Notes under the pieces: model-generated
What the model saw: the letters and a program-made list of their open reading frames with translations, nothing else
Databases searched by the model: none
Told to the model about the DNA's origin: nothing
In this document: piece after piece, positions 16,066-25,001 of the stretch
Numbering within the stretch: the first letter of the stretch is position 1
Layout of the letters: every line of letters starts with the position of its first letter
Translations under genes and position numbers: made by a program
Assembly (NCBI RefSeq): GCF_022385335.1
Contig: NZ_CP092431.1
Span: 4,960,001 to 5,024,000, forward strand
Direction: 5' to 3'
DNA from: Streptomyces deccanensis
GTDB taxonomy: Bacteria; Actinomycetota; Actinomycetes; Streptomycetales; Streptomycetaceae
Length of the DNA: 64,000 bases

Positions 16066-17790
16066 TCACACTGTGGTGCGGCTGTGAGTCCGATCGCCGA
16101 CCTGTCGGCCGGTCACCAGGCCGTTCCCGTCGAGCGCGCCGGCGGCGTACGCGCCCTCGTGCTCGCCGTCGTACCGGGCGTCGTACCCGTCGTGCTGGGC
16201 GTCGTACTGGGCGTCGTCGAGCTCCCAGTTCGCGGCGTCGTCGAGCGGCGGTACGTCCCGGCCGAGGGCCGGCAGATGCACGGTGAAGACGGTCCTGCCG
16301 GGCACGCTGTCGACGGTCACGGCGCCGCCGTGCGCGTCGGCGACGGCCTGCACGATGGCGAGCCCGAGTCCGGTCGAGCCGGAGGCCCTGGACCGCGACG
16401 AGTCCCCTCGGGCGAACCGCTCGAACACGTGCGGCAGCAACTCCTCCGGGATGCCCTGCCCGTCGTCCTCGACGTCGACGCACATCCACGGGCCGCGCCG
16501 CTGCACACGTGCGGTGACGGTGGTGCCGGGTGGCGTGTGGGTCCGCGCGTTGGCGAGCAGGTTGACGAGCACCTGCTGCAGCCGCGCCGCGTCCGCCGAC
16601 ACGAGGGCGGGCGTGTCCGGCAGGTCGAGCCGCCAGTTGTGGCTCCGTCCGGCGACGCGCGCGTCGCTGACGGTGTCCACGACGAGGGGGACGAGGTCGG
16701 TCTGCTCGAACTGCAACGGCCGTCCCGCGTCGAGCCGCGCGAGCAGCAGCAGGTCCTCGACGAGCATGGTCATCCGCCCGGACTCGGACTCGATCCGCCC
16801 GAGCGCGTGCCGGGTGTCGGGCCCGATCTCCTCGCGGCCGCGCCGGGTCAGTTCGGCGTAGCCACGGATGGACGCGAGCGGCGTCCGCAGCTCATGACTG
16901 GCGTCGGCCACGAACTGCCGTACGCGCGTCTCGCTCTCCTGCCGCGCGTGCAGGGCGCCGTGGATGTGGTCGAGCATGCGGTTGAGCGCGGCGCCGACCT
17001 GGCCCACCTCGGTGTGCGGATCGGTCTCGGACGCCGGCACCCGCTCGTTGAGGGTGACCTCACCGGTGTGCAGCGGCAGTTCGGAGACACGGGTGGCGGT
17101 GGAGGCGACCTTGCGGAGCGGGCGCAGGGCCACGCCGATGAGGGCGGATCCGGCGATGGCCGCCGCGACGAGACCGGCGCCGGTGACGCTGAGTTCGACG
17201 ACGATGAGGGCGTTGCGGGTCTTGGTGACGGAATCGGTCGGGAGGGCGACGTAGAAGTTGCCCCGATTGCCCTCGACGTACTGGACCCGGTATTCACCCA
17301 GGCCAGGGATGTCCACGGTGTGGGTGCCGGTCTTCGACACGTCGGCGAGAGCGGCCACCTTCTCGGCGCTCAGTGCGACGGCCGACATGCCCTCGAAGAC
17401 CTCGCTGTCGGAGGTCTTCTCCTTGGCCACTACAGCTTTGGTGATCCCGCCGGAGGTACTCACCTGGGCGACGACGGTGTTCTCCTCGGTGCCGCCCTTC
17501 GTGACGAACCCGAAGGGGCCGCCCGGCAGGGGCCGGTCGTCGTCGCCAGCGCCCTCCGGCTTCAGCGGGCCGCCGGAGGCACGCATGGCGACCTCCGTCA
17601 CCTGATCGTTGAGCTGGTCGTTCAGGCGCTCGCTCAACACGACCGTGGTCACCGTCCCGATGACCGCGCACACCACCGCGACCAACGCCACCACGGAGAC
17701 GACGAGCCGCGTACGCAGTGTGCGCGGCTGTCCTCGCCTCAGCCCCGGCCGCGGCTGCCTCTGCGTACGCGTCCGCCGTCGCCCGCTCAT
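16066..17790 (-). CDS. membrane sensor histidine kinase (HAMP-HisKA-HATPase)
   Basis: A 574-residue sensor. It has a basic N-terminus, TM1 (about residues 25-47), an extracytoplasmic domain of about 140 residues, TM2 (about 190-212) and HAMP. HisKA has the phospho-acceptor in ASHELRTPLASIRGYAELT near residue 305. HATPase_c shows the N box (QQVLVNLLANARTHTP), G1 (VEDDGQGIP) and G2 (GSTGLGLAIV). The C-terminal 75 residues are odd: acidic, with repeated DAQYDAQHDGYDARYD-type units after the catalytic domain. ATG 17790 overlaps the response-regulator stop by 4 bp (ATGA), so the pair is coupled. It probably senses envelope conditions and controls the glycosyltransferase genes of the same operon. 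Confidence 0.94.
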   Translation of the reverse strand: MSGRRRTRTQRQPRPGLRRGQPRTLRTRLVVSVVALVAVVCAVIGTVTTVVLSERLNDQLNDQVTEVAMRASGGPLKPEGAGDDDRPLPGGPFGFVTKGGTEENTVVAQVSTSGGITKAVVAKEKTSDSEVFEGMSAVALSAEKVAALADVSKTGTHTVDIPGLGEYRVQYVEGNRGNFYVALPTDSVTKTRNALIVVELSVTGAGLVAAAIAGSALIGVALRPLRKVASTATRVSELPLHTGEVTLNERVPASETDPHTEVGQVGAALNRMLDHIHGALHARQESETRVRQFVADASHELRTPLASIRGYAELTRRGREEIGPDTRHALGRIESESGRMTMLVEDLLLLARLDAGRPLQFEQTDLVPLVVDTVSDARVAGRSHNWRLDLPDTPALVSADAARLQQVLVNLLANARTHTPPGTTVTARVQRRGPWMCVDVEDDGQGIPEELLPHVFERFARGDSSRSRASGSTGLGLAIVQAVADAHGGAVTVDSVPGRTVFTVHLPALGRDVPPLDDAANWELDDAQYDAQHDGYDARYDGEHEGAYAAGALDGNGLVTGRQVGDRTHSRTTV

Positions 17791-18527
17791 GACGAGGCGG
17801 GCTTGATCAGATAGCCGGCCCCACGCCGGGTGTGGATCATCGGCTCCCGCCCGGCGTCGATCTTGCGCCGCAGGTACGAGATGTAGAGCTCGACCACATT
17901 GGCCTGGCCGCCGAAGTCGTACGACCAGACACGGTCGAGGATCTGCGCCTTGCTGAGCACGCGCCGAGGGTTCCGCATCAGGAACCGCAGCAGTTCGAAC
18001 TCGGTGGCGGTGAGGTGGATGTTCGCCCCGCCGCGCGACACCTCGTGGCTGTCCTCGTCGAGCATGAGATCACCGACGACGAGCACGGAGTCGGAGCGGC
18101 GGTCGGCGGCACCGGACCGTCGGATCAGCCCGCGCAGTCTCGCCACGACCTCTTCGAGGCTGAACGGCTTGGTCACGTAGTCGTCGCCGCCGGCGGTGAG
18201 CCCGGCGATCCGGTCCTCGACCGCGTCCTTCGCGGTGAGGAAGAGCACCGGCACGTCCGGCAGCTCACGCCGCAGCCGGCCGAGGACGGTCAGCCCGTCC
18301 ATGTCGGGCAGCATCATGTCGAGGACGACGGCGTCGGGCCGGAAGTCCCGGGCGGTCTGGATGGCGCCGGTGCCGTCCCCGGCACTCCGGATCTGCCATC
18401 CCTCGTAGCGCAGGGCCATGGACAGCAGTTCGGTGATCGACAGCTCGTCGTCCACCACAAGCACTCGGACGGGGCTCCCGTCCGGCCTCAGCAGTTCGGT
18501 GCGCCCCTGGGGCGAGGTCGTGGTCAT
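17787..18527 (-). CDS. OmpR/PhoB-family response regulator
   Basis: A 246-residue regulator. The receiver domain (VRVLVVDDELSITELLSMAL) has the phospho-acceptor Asp in AVVLDMMLPDMDG and the conserved Lys in GDDYVTKPFSLEE. The C-terminal winged helix (LTATEFELLRFLMRNPRRVL, then VVELYISYLRRKID) binds DNA. The start ATG 18527 follows AAGGTGTCC; upstream in-frame codons reach 18596 but lack a ribosome site. It is first in a four-gene operon with its kinase and two glycosyltransferases. Confidence 0.95.
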   Translation of the reverse strand: MTTTSPQGRTELLRPDGSPVRVLVVDDELSITELLSMALRYEGWQIRSAGDGTGAIQTARDFRPDAVVLDMMLPDMDGLTVLGRLRRELPDVPVLFLTAKDAVEDRIAGLTAGGDDYVTKPFSLEEVVARLRGLIRRSGAADRRSDSVLVVGDLMLDEDSHEVSRGGANIHLTATEFELLRFLMRNPRRVLSKAQILDRVWSYDFGGQANVVELYISYLRRKIDAGREPMIHTRRGAGYLIKPASS

Positions 18528-18891
18528 GCTGGACACCTTGTCGGGGCCCCCTGAGAACACCCTTTCCGGAACCTGTGATTTTTCTGAGAAACACACAGGC
18601 GCCTCTCAGGGAACCCCTGGGAAGATCCCCGACTTCTCGGACACCACCCCCGCCGACCAGCAGGTCTCTCTCCGTTCCCACGGCGTTCCCCAGGCCCCCT
18701 CACCGAGGACCCACAGCCTCGCCACCACAGGACCGGGCCACGGGACCACCCGCCCTGACCCCACCTTTATGCAAGCGCCGTCATGATGCGCCCGCTCCCC
18801 ACAACGCACACAGATCGCGACCGCCCGCCCTGCCCGCCGGGCTGCCGGGCTGCCGGGCTGCCGGGCTGCCGGGCAAAGCCCACCCCGGCTC
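18528..18891. other. intergenic region with operon promoter and an 8-bp tandem repeat
   Basis: No gene is seen. Three CTGAGA-like words (CTGAGAA 18551-18557, TCTGAGAAA at about 18582, CTCTCAG 18603-18609) lie just upstream of the response-regulator start and may be its binding repeats. GCTGCCGG is repeated four times in tandem at 18841-18872. Confidence 0.5.
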
Positions 18892-19779
18892 TCAGAACAA
18901 CCCGTCCTGCACGCTCCCGTCCCCCCGCCCCCTCAACTCCCGTACGGGCAGGGTGAGGACGTCACGAGGCCCCTCGCCGACGGGTCCGGTCAGCTCCCAC
19001 CCGGTCATGAGCCGTGTGTCGAGGACGACGACTCCCCGTCCGGTGGCCATATGCAGATCGGGCCCGGCGACGGCGAGGATCTCTCCGCCCACGGCCCCGC
19101 CCGCGACCAGCTCGGTCACCGCACCGTCGGCGGCCGGCAACCCGTCGAGCCCGAACACCCCGAAGTGGTCGACGGCTCGGAAGGAGAGGCGCTCCAACGA
19201 CTCGGGCCATCCCGCGAGTGCCTGGGCCCGCCCGTGCAGCTCGGCCAGTTCCCCGACGCGGTCCTCGACCGCCGGCAGATCGGCCCGCACGACCCGCTTC
19301 TCGGCGTACGGGATCCGATCGGGCACCCCGAGCGCGGCCCGCAGCGTCTCCTCCGAGCGGCGCGCGGCCATCAACGGCCCCCGCCCGAGCCAGCCGAAGC
19401 AGACGGCGCCCTGCTCCAACAGCCGCGCCGGTCCCCGCTCGACGGCGGTGATCCCCACCTTCACCATGCCGGGCCCGAACCACGCGAGGTACACGTGATA
19501 CGGCCGCGGGTCGTCGGCGATCGTGTCGGCGGCCACGGAGTGCGCCCGGTCGAGCCGCACACACTCCTCGCACCGGGCCCCCGTACTCCGCCCGGGCACC
19601 TCCGCCCGCACCGGACACGGGTTCCCGCGAGCGCCGAAGCACGTCCGCGCGTCACCCACGACCCGGAAAGCCACGACCTTCCCCCGCGGCAGCGGACTCC
19701 CCCGCCCACCCGCCCATCTCAACGCCGGGGCCCCATCCTCGCCCCAGCGCAGCCCCGTACATCTCCACACACGTGCCAT
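18892..19779 (-). CDS. DUF2797 domain-containing protein
   Basis: A 295-residue soluble protein. The N-terminal third has paired cysteines typical of a zinc knuckle (CFGARGNPCPVR, then CEECVRLDRAHSVAADT). The DUF2797 signature YHVYLAWFGPGMVKVGITA follows, then RLLEQGAVCFGWLG. The domain has a GIY-YIG-like look (V-Y-x-F with K-V-G-I-T), but nuclease activity is not established. Single gene on its strand. The start is ATG 19779. Confidence 0.85.
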   Translation of the reverse strand: MARVWRCTGLRWGEDGAPALRWAGGRGSPLPRGKVVAFRVVGDARTCFGARGNPCPVRAEVPGRSTGARCEECVRLDRAHSVAADTIADDPRPYHVYLAWFGPGMVKVGITAVERGPARLLEQGAVCFGWLGRGPLMAARRSEETLRAALGVPDRIPYAEKRVVRADLPAVEDRVGELAELHGRAQALAGWPESLERLSFRAVDHFGVFGLDGLPAADGAVTELVAGGAVGGEILAVAGPDLHMATGRGVVVLDTRLMTGWELTGPVGEGPRDVLTLPVRELRGRGDGSVQDGLF

Positions 19780-19920
19780 CCCTCACTACATTAGAGGGCA
19801 GCACTGACAACGCGTCCGCCCAACGACCGGGATGCGGACGTCGGGGACGCGACGGGGCGGGGCATGCGGGAGCGGCAGGGCTCGCCCCTCAGGAGCGAAA
19901 CCCAACGGCCCTGTGTCGTC

Positions 19921-20142
19921 CTACAGCTTGCTCATCTTGCTGTACGGGCTGAGGATCCGCTGCCGCGCCGAACCGAAATCGACGAGCGCCGCGATCCCGT
20001 CCTCGATGCCGATCACCCGGCCGAGACCGTACATGTCATGTGTGACCTGGTCGCCCACCGCGAAGTGCTTGGGAGGCGGGGCGACCGGGGCCTTGAAGGG
20101 ACTGGTGGGCAGATAGCGCTTCGGTGCACCTGGCTTTGTCAT
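19921..20142 (-). CDS. small CarD/TRCF-RID-like protein
   Basis: A 73-residue protein. After a basic/Pro-rich start (TKPGAPKRYLPTSPFKAPV) there is a Tudor-like strand set (FAVGDQVTHDMYGLGRVIGI, then GIAALVDFGSARQRILSPYSKM). This resembles the RNA-polymerase-interacting fold of CarD and TRCF, but the CarD C-terminal helical domain is missing. A role in transcription is a guess. ATG 20142 is chosen over upstream in-frame codons because the conserved region starts there. It is the last chromosomal gene before element 1. Confidence 0.75.
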   Translation of the reverse strand: MTKPGAPKRYLPTSPFKAPVAPPPKHFAVGDQVTHDMYGLGRVIGIEDGIAALVDFGSARQRILSPYSKMSKL

Positions 20143-20228
20143 TGCGACCAGTATGCGCCACCGTGCAAGACCCCAGACTGGCTCGATCATCTTGATCTTC
20201 GCCACCACACCCCACGACACCCCACGAC

Positions 20229-20262
20229 AAAGCCCCCTCCGGGATGATCCCGAGGGGGCTTT
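20229..20262 (-). terminator. original chromosomal terminator downstream of tRNA-Arg(ACG)
   Basis: AAAGCCCCCT (20229-20238) pairs with AGGGGGCTTT (20253-20262), with an inner CGGGAT/ATCCCG helix. It lies just beyond the displaced 3' end of the tRNA gene, so it presumably ended tRNA transcription before the element integrated. Confidence 0.75.
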
Positions 20263-20268
20263 GACCTA

Positions 20269-20312
20269 TGTGCACTCGGCAGGATTCGAACCTGCAACCT
20301 TCTGATCCGTAG
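20269..20312. repeat. attL of element 1 (44-bp copy of tRNA-Arg 3' end)
   Basis: A 44-bp perfect direct repeat of 36792-36835. It covers the acceptor 3' strand, T-arm, variable region and anticodon loop of tRNA-Arg on the minus strand (20271-20312). Beyond 20312 the sequence leaves the tRNA, so this is a remnant, not a functional gene. Confidence 0.93.
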
Positions 20313-20389
20313 GATCGGGCAAGACCCCAGGTGAGAGGCTGACGGCCTCTGATGTCGATCGCCCAGGTTAGCGATCATGCGTGTCTATG

Positions 20390-20419
20390 TGCCGTCGTTG
20401 CCGTCAGGACTGCCGTCAA
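20390..20419. repeat. candidate integrase arm-type sites (left end)
   Basis: Three TGCCGTC words at 20390, 20399 and 20411, the last two as TTGCCGTCA and CTGCCGTCAA. The same TGCCGTCAA word occurs twice at the other end (36721 and 36734). Short repeats at both ends of a tyrosine-integrase element are expected for arm-type Int or Xis binding. Confidence 0.55.
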
Positions 20420-20531
20420 CCAGGACCCTGGCACCGCCTCCAACTGGCTGCACCCGTCGCACCCCACCACACCACTCTGGCTCCCTCGACTACATCAGTC
20501 TTCAGCGTGCGAACTGAACGGGGCCTCCTGC

Positions 20532-20675
20532 GAGTTACGACTTTCTCTGCTGGATTCAAGGCGGCTCGCTCCGCTCCCCGCGCGCAGGCCCGGCCCCCGG
20601 CCGGGCCTGCGCTCATGTCTCCGCCCCGCTCCAGCCCAGCCGGCGCCCGTGCTGCGCACAGCAATCAGCCGCTTG
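20532..20675 (+). repeat. palindrome-rich repeat, copy A (distal border of AICE 1 cargo)
   Basis: About 144 bp beginning GAGTTACGACTTTCTCTGC. It continues TTCAAGGCGGCTCGCTCCGC, a perfect AGGCCCGGCC/GGCCGGGCCT hairpin and CAGCCGC at the end. It is nearly identical along its length to 62530-62673, and related to the inverted copy at 28808-28932. No frame is conserved between copies, so it is a structural element, not a gene. Confidence 0.85.
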
Positions 20676-20847
20676 CAGTGAGAGAGCTACGTCGTGGCTG
20701 GGGCGTCGGCTCCACGGCTTTGCGGGGCCATGATCACTCGCGCCAAAGCAGCGCCACCCCAAAGCCGCTCCGCCGACCTTCACTCCGTACGCCCAGCTAC
20801 ACGTTCAATGTGATGTCGCATGGTGCGGTGATGTGCTAAAACGGAAT

Positions 20848-23800
20848 ATGGAGATTCCAGAGCTAGACGAGAAACTGCTGGCCCACCTCGTCGACGAACT
20901 GAACGACGATGGCAAGCGGGCGGTTAGCTTCCTGCGATCGGCCCAGGCCTTGACTGCTCTCGATGACAACTCCATCCCAGAGCACGGTTCGCTCATTGCC
21001 TACGCCTTGCGGGAGGCAATGAAGGCAATCCCCTCTTCACAGAGCACAGCCAGCAGCGGCGGGGAATGGAAAGTCTTGTCCCGCGAGGTTGTAGAAGCCA
21101 AACAGCAACTTCTGGCCGCTGCCGAACTAACCGATGAAGATAGAGAAGGTGCGATTCAACGCCTTTTTAATAAAGTCGATGCTCTCGACACCTTCCACAA
21201 GCAGGACGCCGTACACCAACGGCGCCTAATTGCGGTAATCGTAAACCGCACCGGCACCCAACCACTTACTGCTGGAGACGTAGCCCCAATCACGTCATAC
21301 CAAAAGATATTGAGCCGCTTGGATAGAGGCCTACACGCCGGAATAACGATCAATGCAGCTAGAGACCTATGGCGCGACTGCGTGTCAATACTGCGGCAGC
21401 TCTTCACGCCTCCAGAGATCCGAATTGCAGAACTCGATGAATTGGCATCACTGCATTCTCCAACCTCTCAGGACGTTGAAAAGCTCAAACAGCTGATTGT
21501 AAGTCCTTACCATCTCCGCCGTTTCCTGGGACAGCTTAATCACCCTGCATGGCTAGAACTCCTTTTGAATACGAAGTTGTTGGATCCGCCCTCAGATGGT
21601 CAGGGATGGCCAATGTTTGCTGCAGTTGACAAGCTTAAGGATGGGCACGCCCGTCAACTGGCTGGCATCCTAGAAAAAATAGCTAGGAAGTTCATCCGCA
21701 CTGAGACGGCCACTTGGTATCCCGCACGAGCTGCTCTCGACATCGCGGAACACGGACACTCGATCCTAAAGATTTGCCTGCAGAAGCATCCGCGATCGCC
21801 AGCCATATCGAGCTTTGCTGTGAGCTCGGCTGAAGCAAACCCCAATGCAGGCGCCTTCGTAGAGTTCGTCGCCAGTATTGTAATGAACCATTCCAATTGG
21901 TCTCACTCCCAGACCTACATCCAGAAATTCATGGACACCTATTGCTCTGGACTGAATCAAGATAATGGCTTGAAGCGTCTAAAAATTCTGGCATACAGAG
22001 TATCCGATGTGCCGGAAGAGGAGTTGACCCATGCCCTCTTCCTGATGCAAAATGCATCTTTGAGTGAATATAGCGCACAAGAAAGCGATCGCGGAATCCT
22101 TCCAGTGCTGTTGAAAGGATTGGTATCCTGCCTCAAGCAGCTGGTTGAGCTGTTTAACTCTGGTGATCTATTTACATCGACGAGCCCACTTCCCGCTGCC
22201 TTGAAGGAACGTGCTCGATCGTGGATTCTGGCGAACTCGCGGGATGTCGAAATTGGTTCGATTAATGACGAGCTAGTAGCGGCTATCGCAACGCGTGATC
22301 CACTTTCCGATGATGAGTTGCTGATACAGCGTGTGGTTGACGAATGCCCAGAGGAGTCATACGTATCCGTTTGGCAGAACTCGCTGGGGACTCCACCTGG
22401 GCTGCAAGAGTTGGGGACTGCCCTCGCCGAGCGGAATATGAACGACGAATGGCTTCGAGCCTATCGCTGGAGTGCCTTCCTTCCCGCCGAGGTCAGCGCA
22501 CCTTGGGCAACCGTTGTAGCAGTGATCTCAGGCGCATATGGACCACCGGTAAAACACAAGGACCCTATTCGGGCAACGTTTGGTTTCGGCAGAAGTCCGA
22601 TAACCAGCGAAGAACTGGGTGCCATGTCACCTCAAGATGCTGCGCAGTGGGTAGCTAGCTGGTCTCCCAGCAACGCTGAGTGGCTGGTTAGCGCACGCGA
22701 GCTCGGGAGAGCTCTAGAAGCTGCTGTGTCGTCCAACGCCGCAGAGTGGGCACGAGATCCGGTAGTCATTGCCAGTCAGCTTCGGCATCCGACATACATC
22801 GCCCATTACCTTCAGGGCCTGGCCAATGGTGTCTCCGCAGTACAGAATGAATCCGCCAGCAAGATAGTTGATTTGATCGAGCTGACTCGTACTCATCCGT
22901 GGCCGGTCGTGGCTCTGGGGAATAATGATTTTGATTATGACCCTACATGGCGACCGACGGAACATGCCGGTGTGTCTCTGATCAAGGCACTAGCGCAATC
23001 AAATATCGGCTTCGGTAATCGAGATGATTACGTCTGGTCCGTCCTGACAAGCGAGGTTGAAGACCGGTCTGAATCTTCCGGCATCATCTCGGACTCAGTC
23101 GATTACCTGGAAACCGCGATCAATAGGCCTTTCACGCGGGCCTTGGAGGCAATTTTCTCGGTAGTATCAATGGAGCGCAAAGCAGGTCTTATTCGACCAG
23201 ATGGCCTGCGCATCATCGACTCGCAGTTGACGCTCACTGGCCGTGACGGTGCGGAGGCTCGCGCCATTATCGCACCAAGAGTTAGATTTATTGCATACGT
23301 TGCTCCTGAATGGCTTAATGCGATTGCGTCAAAACTCTTTGGCGACGAAGCCCCTTCGACCTTGGGGCAAACGGCTGTCGACCTTGCTTTGAAGTGGGGA
23401 CAACCCTACGAATGGCTCCTCGAACATTATCGAAGTTCCATCAGGGATGCTGTTCGGAGAGGAGTACAAAACGCCCTCTCCCATTACATGATCGCCATGC
23501 TTTGGCGAGTTCAGGGTTACTCCCCTAGCGAGACCCTTGGTTTCCTCTCCGGAAGTGAGGGGGAGGTTTCTGAGGCAGGCAAGACGCTCGGACTCGTCCT
23601 GAGGGGCGAAGACGTCTCAGATGATCACGCTGCTGCTGCTATAGAATTCTGGGAACTCGCCGTAAGAGATCATTCAAATGAGTTGTTTGGATTTGGCTGG
23701 ATGGCCGAAGTGAAGATCATTACAGATAGCGACTGGAGTCGCATAACACAAACCATGCTCACCTCCACTCGCGGAAAGATTGATTTGCCGCAATCTGTAG

Positions 23801-24003
23801 CTGAGCGGGCGGCAGGTCAAGAACAAACGACGGAAACTCTGGCAATACTTGACTCACTCGTTAGAGGACTCGAAGAGGAATGGGATCGGAGGGAAGTGGC
23901 CACGCATGCTCGAAATGCACTCCTTTCCGCTGGTTCACTTGCCGACACGGCTGAATACCGTCGGCTCCGCAATACCTTGCTAGAGCGAGGACTCATGGAT
24001 TGA
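20848..24003 (+). CDS. large low-GC protein of unknown function (candidate defence effector)
   Basis: A 1,051-residue protein, 1,056 if GTG 20833 is used. GC is far lower than its neighbours, and codons rare in Streptomyces (ATA, AGA, CTA) are common, so it was acquired recently. No P-loop, nuclease or membrane motif is visible. The first 70 residues contain a helical block ending HGSLIAYALREAMKAIP. The middle is a long run of amphipathic helices, HEAT/TPR-like. The last third holds VDYLETAINRPFTRALEAIF and RVRFIAYVAPEWLNAIASKL. These resemble the C-terminal helical region of large SIR2-linked (DUF4020-type) defence proteins, but no SIR2 or STAND NTPase domain is present. That resemblance is from memory and weak. 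It stands alone beside repeat A at the outer end of AICE 1, a classic cargo position. Confidence 0.85.
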   Translation: MEIPELDEKLLAHLVDELNDDGKRAVSFLRSAQALTALDDNSIPEHGSLIAYALREAMKAIPSSQSTASSGGEWKVLSREVVEAKQQLLAAAELTDEDREGAIQRLFNKVDALDTFHKQDAVHQRRLIAVIVNRTGTQPLTAGDVAPITSYQKILSRLDRGLHAGITINAARDLWRDCVSILRQLFTPPEIRIAELDELASLHSPTSQDVEKLKQLIVSPYHLRRFLGQLNHPAWLELLLNTKLLDPPSDGQGWPMFAAVDKLKDGHARQLAGILEKIARKFIRTETATWYPARAALDIAEHGHSILKICLQKHPRSPAISSFAVSSAEANPNAGAFVEFVASIVMNHSNWSHSQTYIQKFMDTYCSGLNQDNGLKRLKILAYRVSDVPEEELTHALFLMQNASLSEYSAQESDRGILPVLLKGLVSCLKQLVELFNSGDLFTSTSPLPAALKERARSWILANSRDVEIGSINDELVAAIATRDPLSDDELLIQRVVDECPEESYVSVWQNSLGTPPGLQELGTALAERNMNDEWLRAYRWSAFLPAEVSAPWATVVAVISGAYGPPVKHKDPIRATFGFGRSPITSEELGAMSPQDAAQWVASWSPSNAEWLVSARELGRALEAAVSSNAAEWARDPVVIASQLRHPTYIAHYLQGLANGVSAVQNESASKIVDLIELTRTHPWPVVALGNNDFDYDPTWRPTEHAGVSLIKALAQSNIGFGNRDDYVWSVLTSEVEDRSESSGIISDSVDYLETAINRPFTRALEAIFSVVSMERKAGLIRPDGLRIIDSQLTLTGRDGAEARAIIAPRVRFIAYVAPEWLNAIASKLFGDEAPSTLGQTAVDLALKWGQPYEWLLEHYRSSIRDAVRRGVQNALSHYMIAMLWRVQGYSPSETLGFLSGSEGEVSEAGKTLGLVLRGEDVSDDHAAAAIEFWELAVRDHSNELFGFGWMAEVKIITDSDWSRITQTMLTSTRGKIDLPQSVAERAAGQEQTTETLAILDSLVRGLEEEWDRREVATHARNALLSAGSLADTAEYRRLRNTLLERGLMD

Positions 24004-24467
24004 TGGCTACGGATGCCCGATTCCAGGTTCCGGCATTCCGGGTCTGCACCACAGAGGCCGGCGAGGGGTAACAGTTCCGTGGGTGGAGCAGACTCCACTG
24101 CGTTGCTTGCAGGTTGAAGCCGTCGCTTGGCGGACGCACCCCGGCGGTGGTCAGTGGCCGGGACGCGAAGTTCAGCTACGGCCATGCCAGAGTCGTGCCA
24201 GTTGGTGCGGGGTACCACGGGGAACACCGGGGAACTCGGCAACCACTCGCCATCCGACGAGGCTACGCCGCCGCAGGTCAGCCCTCGAACAGGCCCTCAA
24301 CACCCTTAGCCCCCCAAGCTGAGGCTTCGAGAACTCTTCCTCCTGGCGTTCGGCCGCTCCAACCGTGACACAGGACATCTCGTCAATGTGACGCGAAAAA
24401 TGTCGAACTGACGCCCCCTTCCGCAGCAGTCTGAGATCCTGGAGTCCGATCGAGAGGGGCCGAAGGC
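24004..24467. other. gene-free stretch with possible decayed coding remnants
   Basis: Composition returns to high GC, but no frame has a credible start and length. GGCTACGCCGCCGCAGG and CCCTCGAACAGGCCCTCAACACC recall, in two different frames, the GYGYPRLAASADRAALESALAAF end of the small element protein at 30208-30420. This suggests a frameshifted relic. A GAGAGGGGCC ribosome site for the NUDIX gene lies at its right end. Confidence 0.4.
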
Positions 24468-25001
24468 ATGGAGTGGAAGACCCACGGTGAGCGGCAGATC
24501 TACACGAACAAGTGGGTGAACCTGTGTCTGGTCGACGTCCAACAGCCTGACGGACGCAGGTGGGAGTACCACGTCGTTCGCCTCCGGCACCTGGCCGTGG
24601 CCGCCGTCGTCAACAACCGGCAAGAGGTGCTGATGATGTGGCGCCACCGCTTCATCACGGACTCCTGGGCCTGGGAGCTCCCCATGGGCCTGGTCGAAGA
24701 GGGCGAGTCACCCGAAGAGGCGGCGGCCCGCGAAGTGTTGGAAGAGACAGGTTGGCGGCCTGGCCCCATCAAGCCTCTGATCTACGCTGAGCCGGCCAAC
24801 GGCATCACCGACTCTCAGCACCACGTCTTCCGCGCGGACGGCGCGACGCACGTGGGACCGCCCACCGAGAAGAACGAGTCGGACCGGATCGAGTGGATCC
24901 CGCTCAGCGAGGTGCGCGGGATGATCGACCGTCGCGAGATCGTCAGCAGCGGAACCCTCGTTGGTCTCCTCTACGTGCTCATGGATGAAGCGATCCGCTG
25001 A
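24468..25001 (+). CDS. NUDIX hydrolase (ADP-ribose-pyrophosphatase-like)
   Basis: A 177-residue protein. The Nudix box is intact: GLVEEGESPEEAAAREVLEETGW gives G-x5-E-x7-R-E-V-x-E-E-x-G. The N-terminal WEYHVVRLRHLAVAAVVNN strand pair and the later HHVFRADGAT fit the NudF/ADP-ribose branch. Such enzymes cleave nucleoside diphosphates linked to another moiety. The start is ATG 24468 with GAGAGGGGC upstream. Its last 23 bp overlap the convergent regulator gene. In a mobile-element cargo it could clear ADP-ribose-type signals, but that is inference. Confidence 0.9.
   Translation: MEWKTHGERQIYTNKWVNLCLVDVQQPDGRRWEYHVVRLRHLAVAAVVNNRQEVLMMWRHRFITDSWAWELPMGLVEEGESPEEAAAREVLEETGWRPGPIKPLIYAEPANGITDSQHHVFRADGATHVGPPTEKNESDRIEWIPLSEVRGMIDRREIVSSGTLVGLLYVLMDEAIR

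Noticed and set aside
18841..18872. riboswitch or small RNA at the GCTGCCGG tandem repeat
   Set aside because: A simple four-copy 8-bp repeat with no conserved structure and no adjoining start codon.
20271..20312. tRNA-Arg gene
   Set aside because: Only the 3' 42 bases are present. The 5' half is missing, so this is an att remnant.
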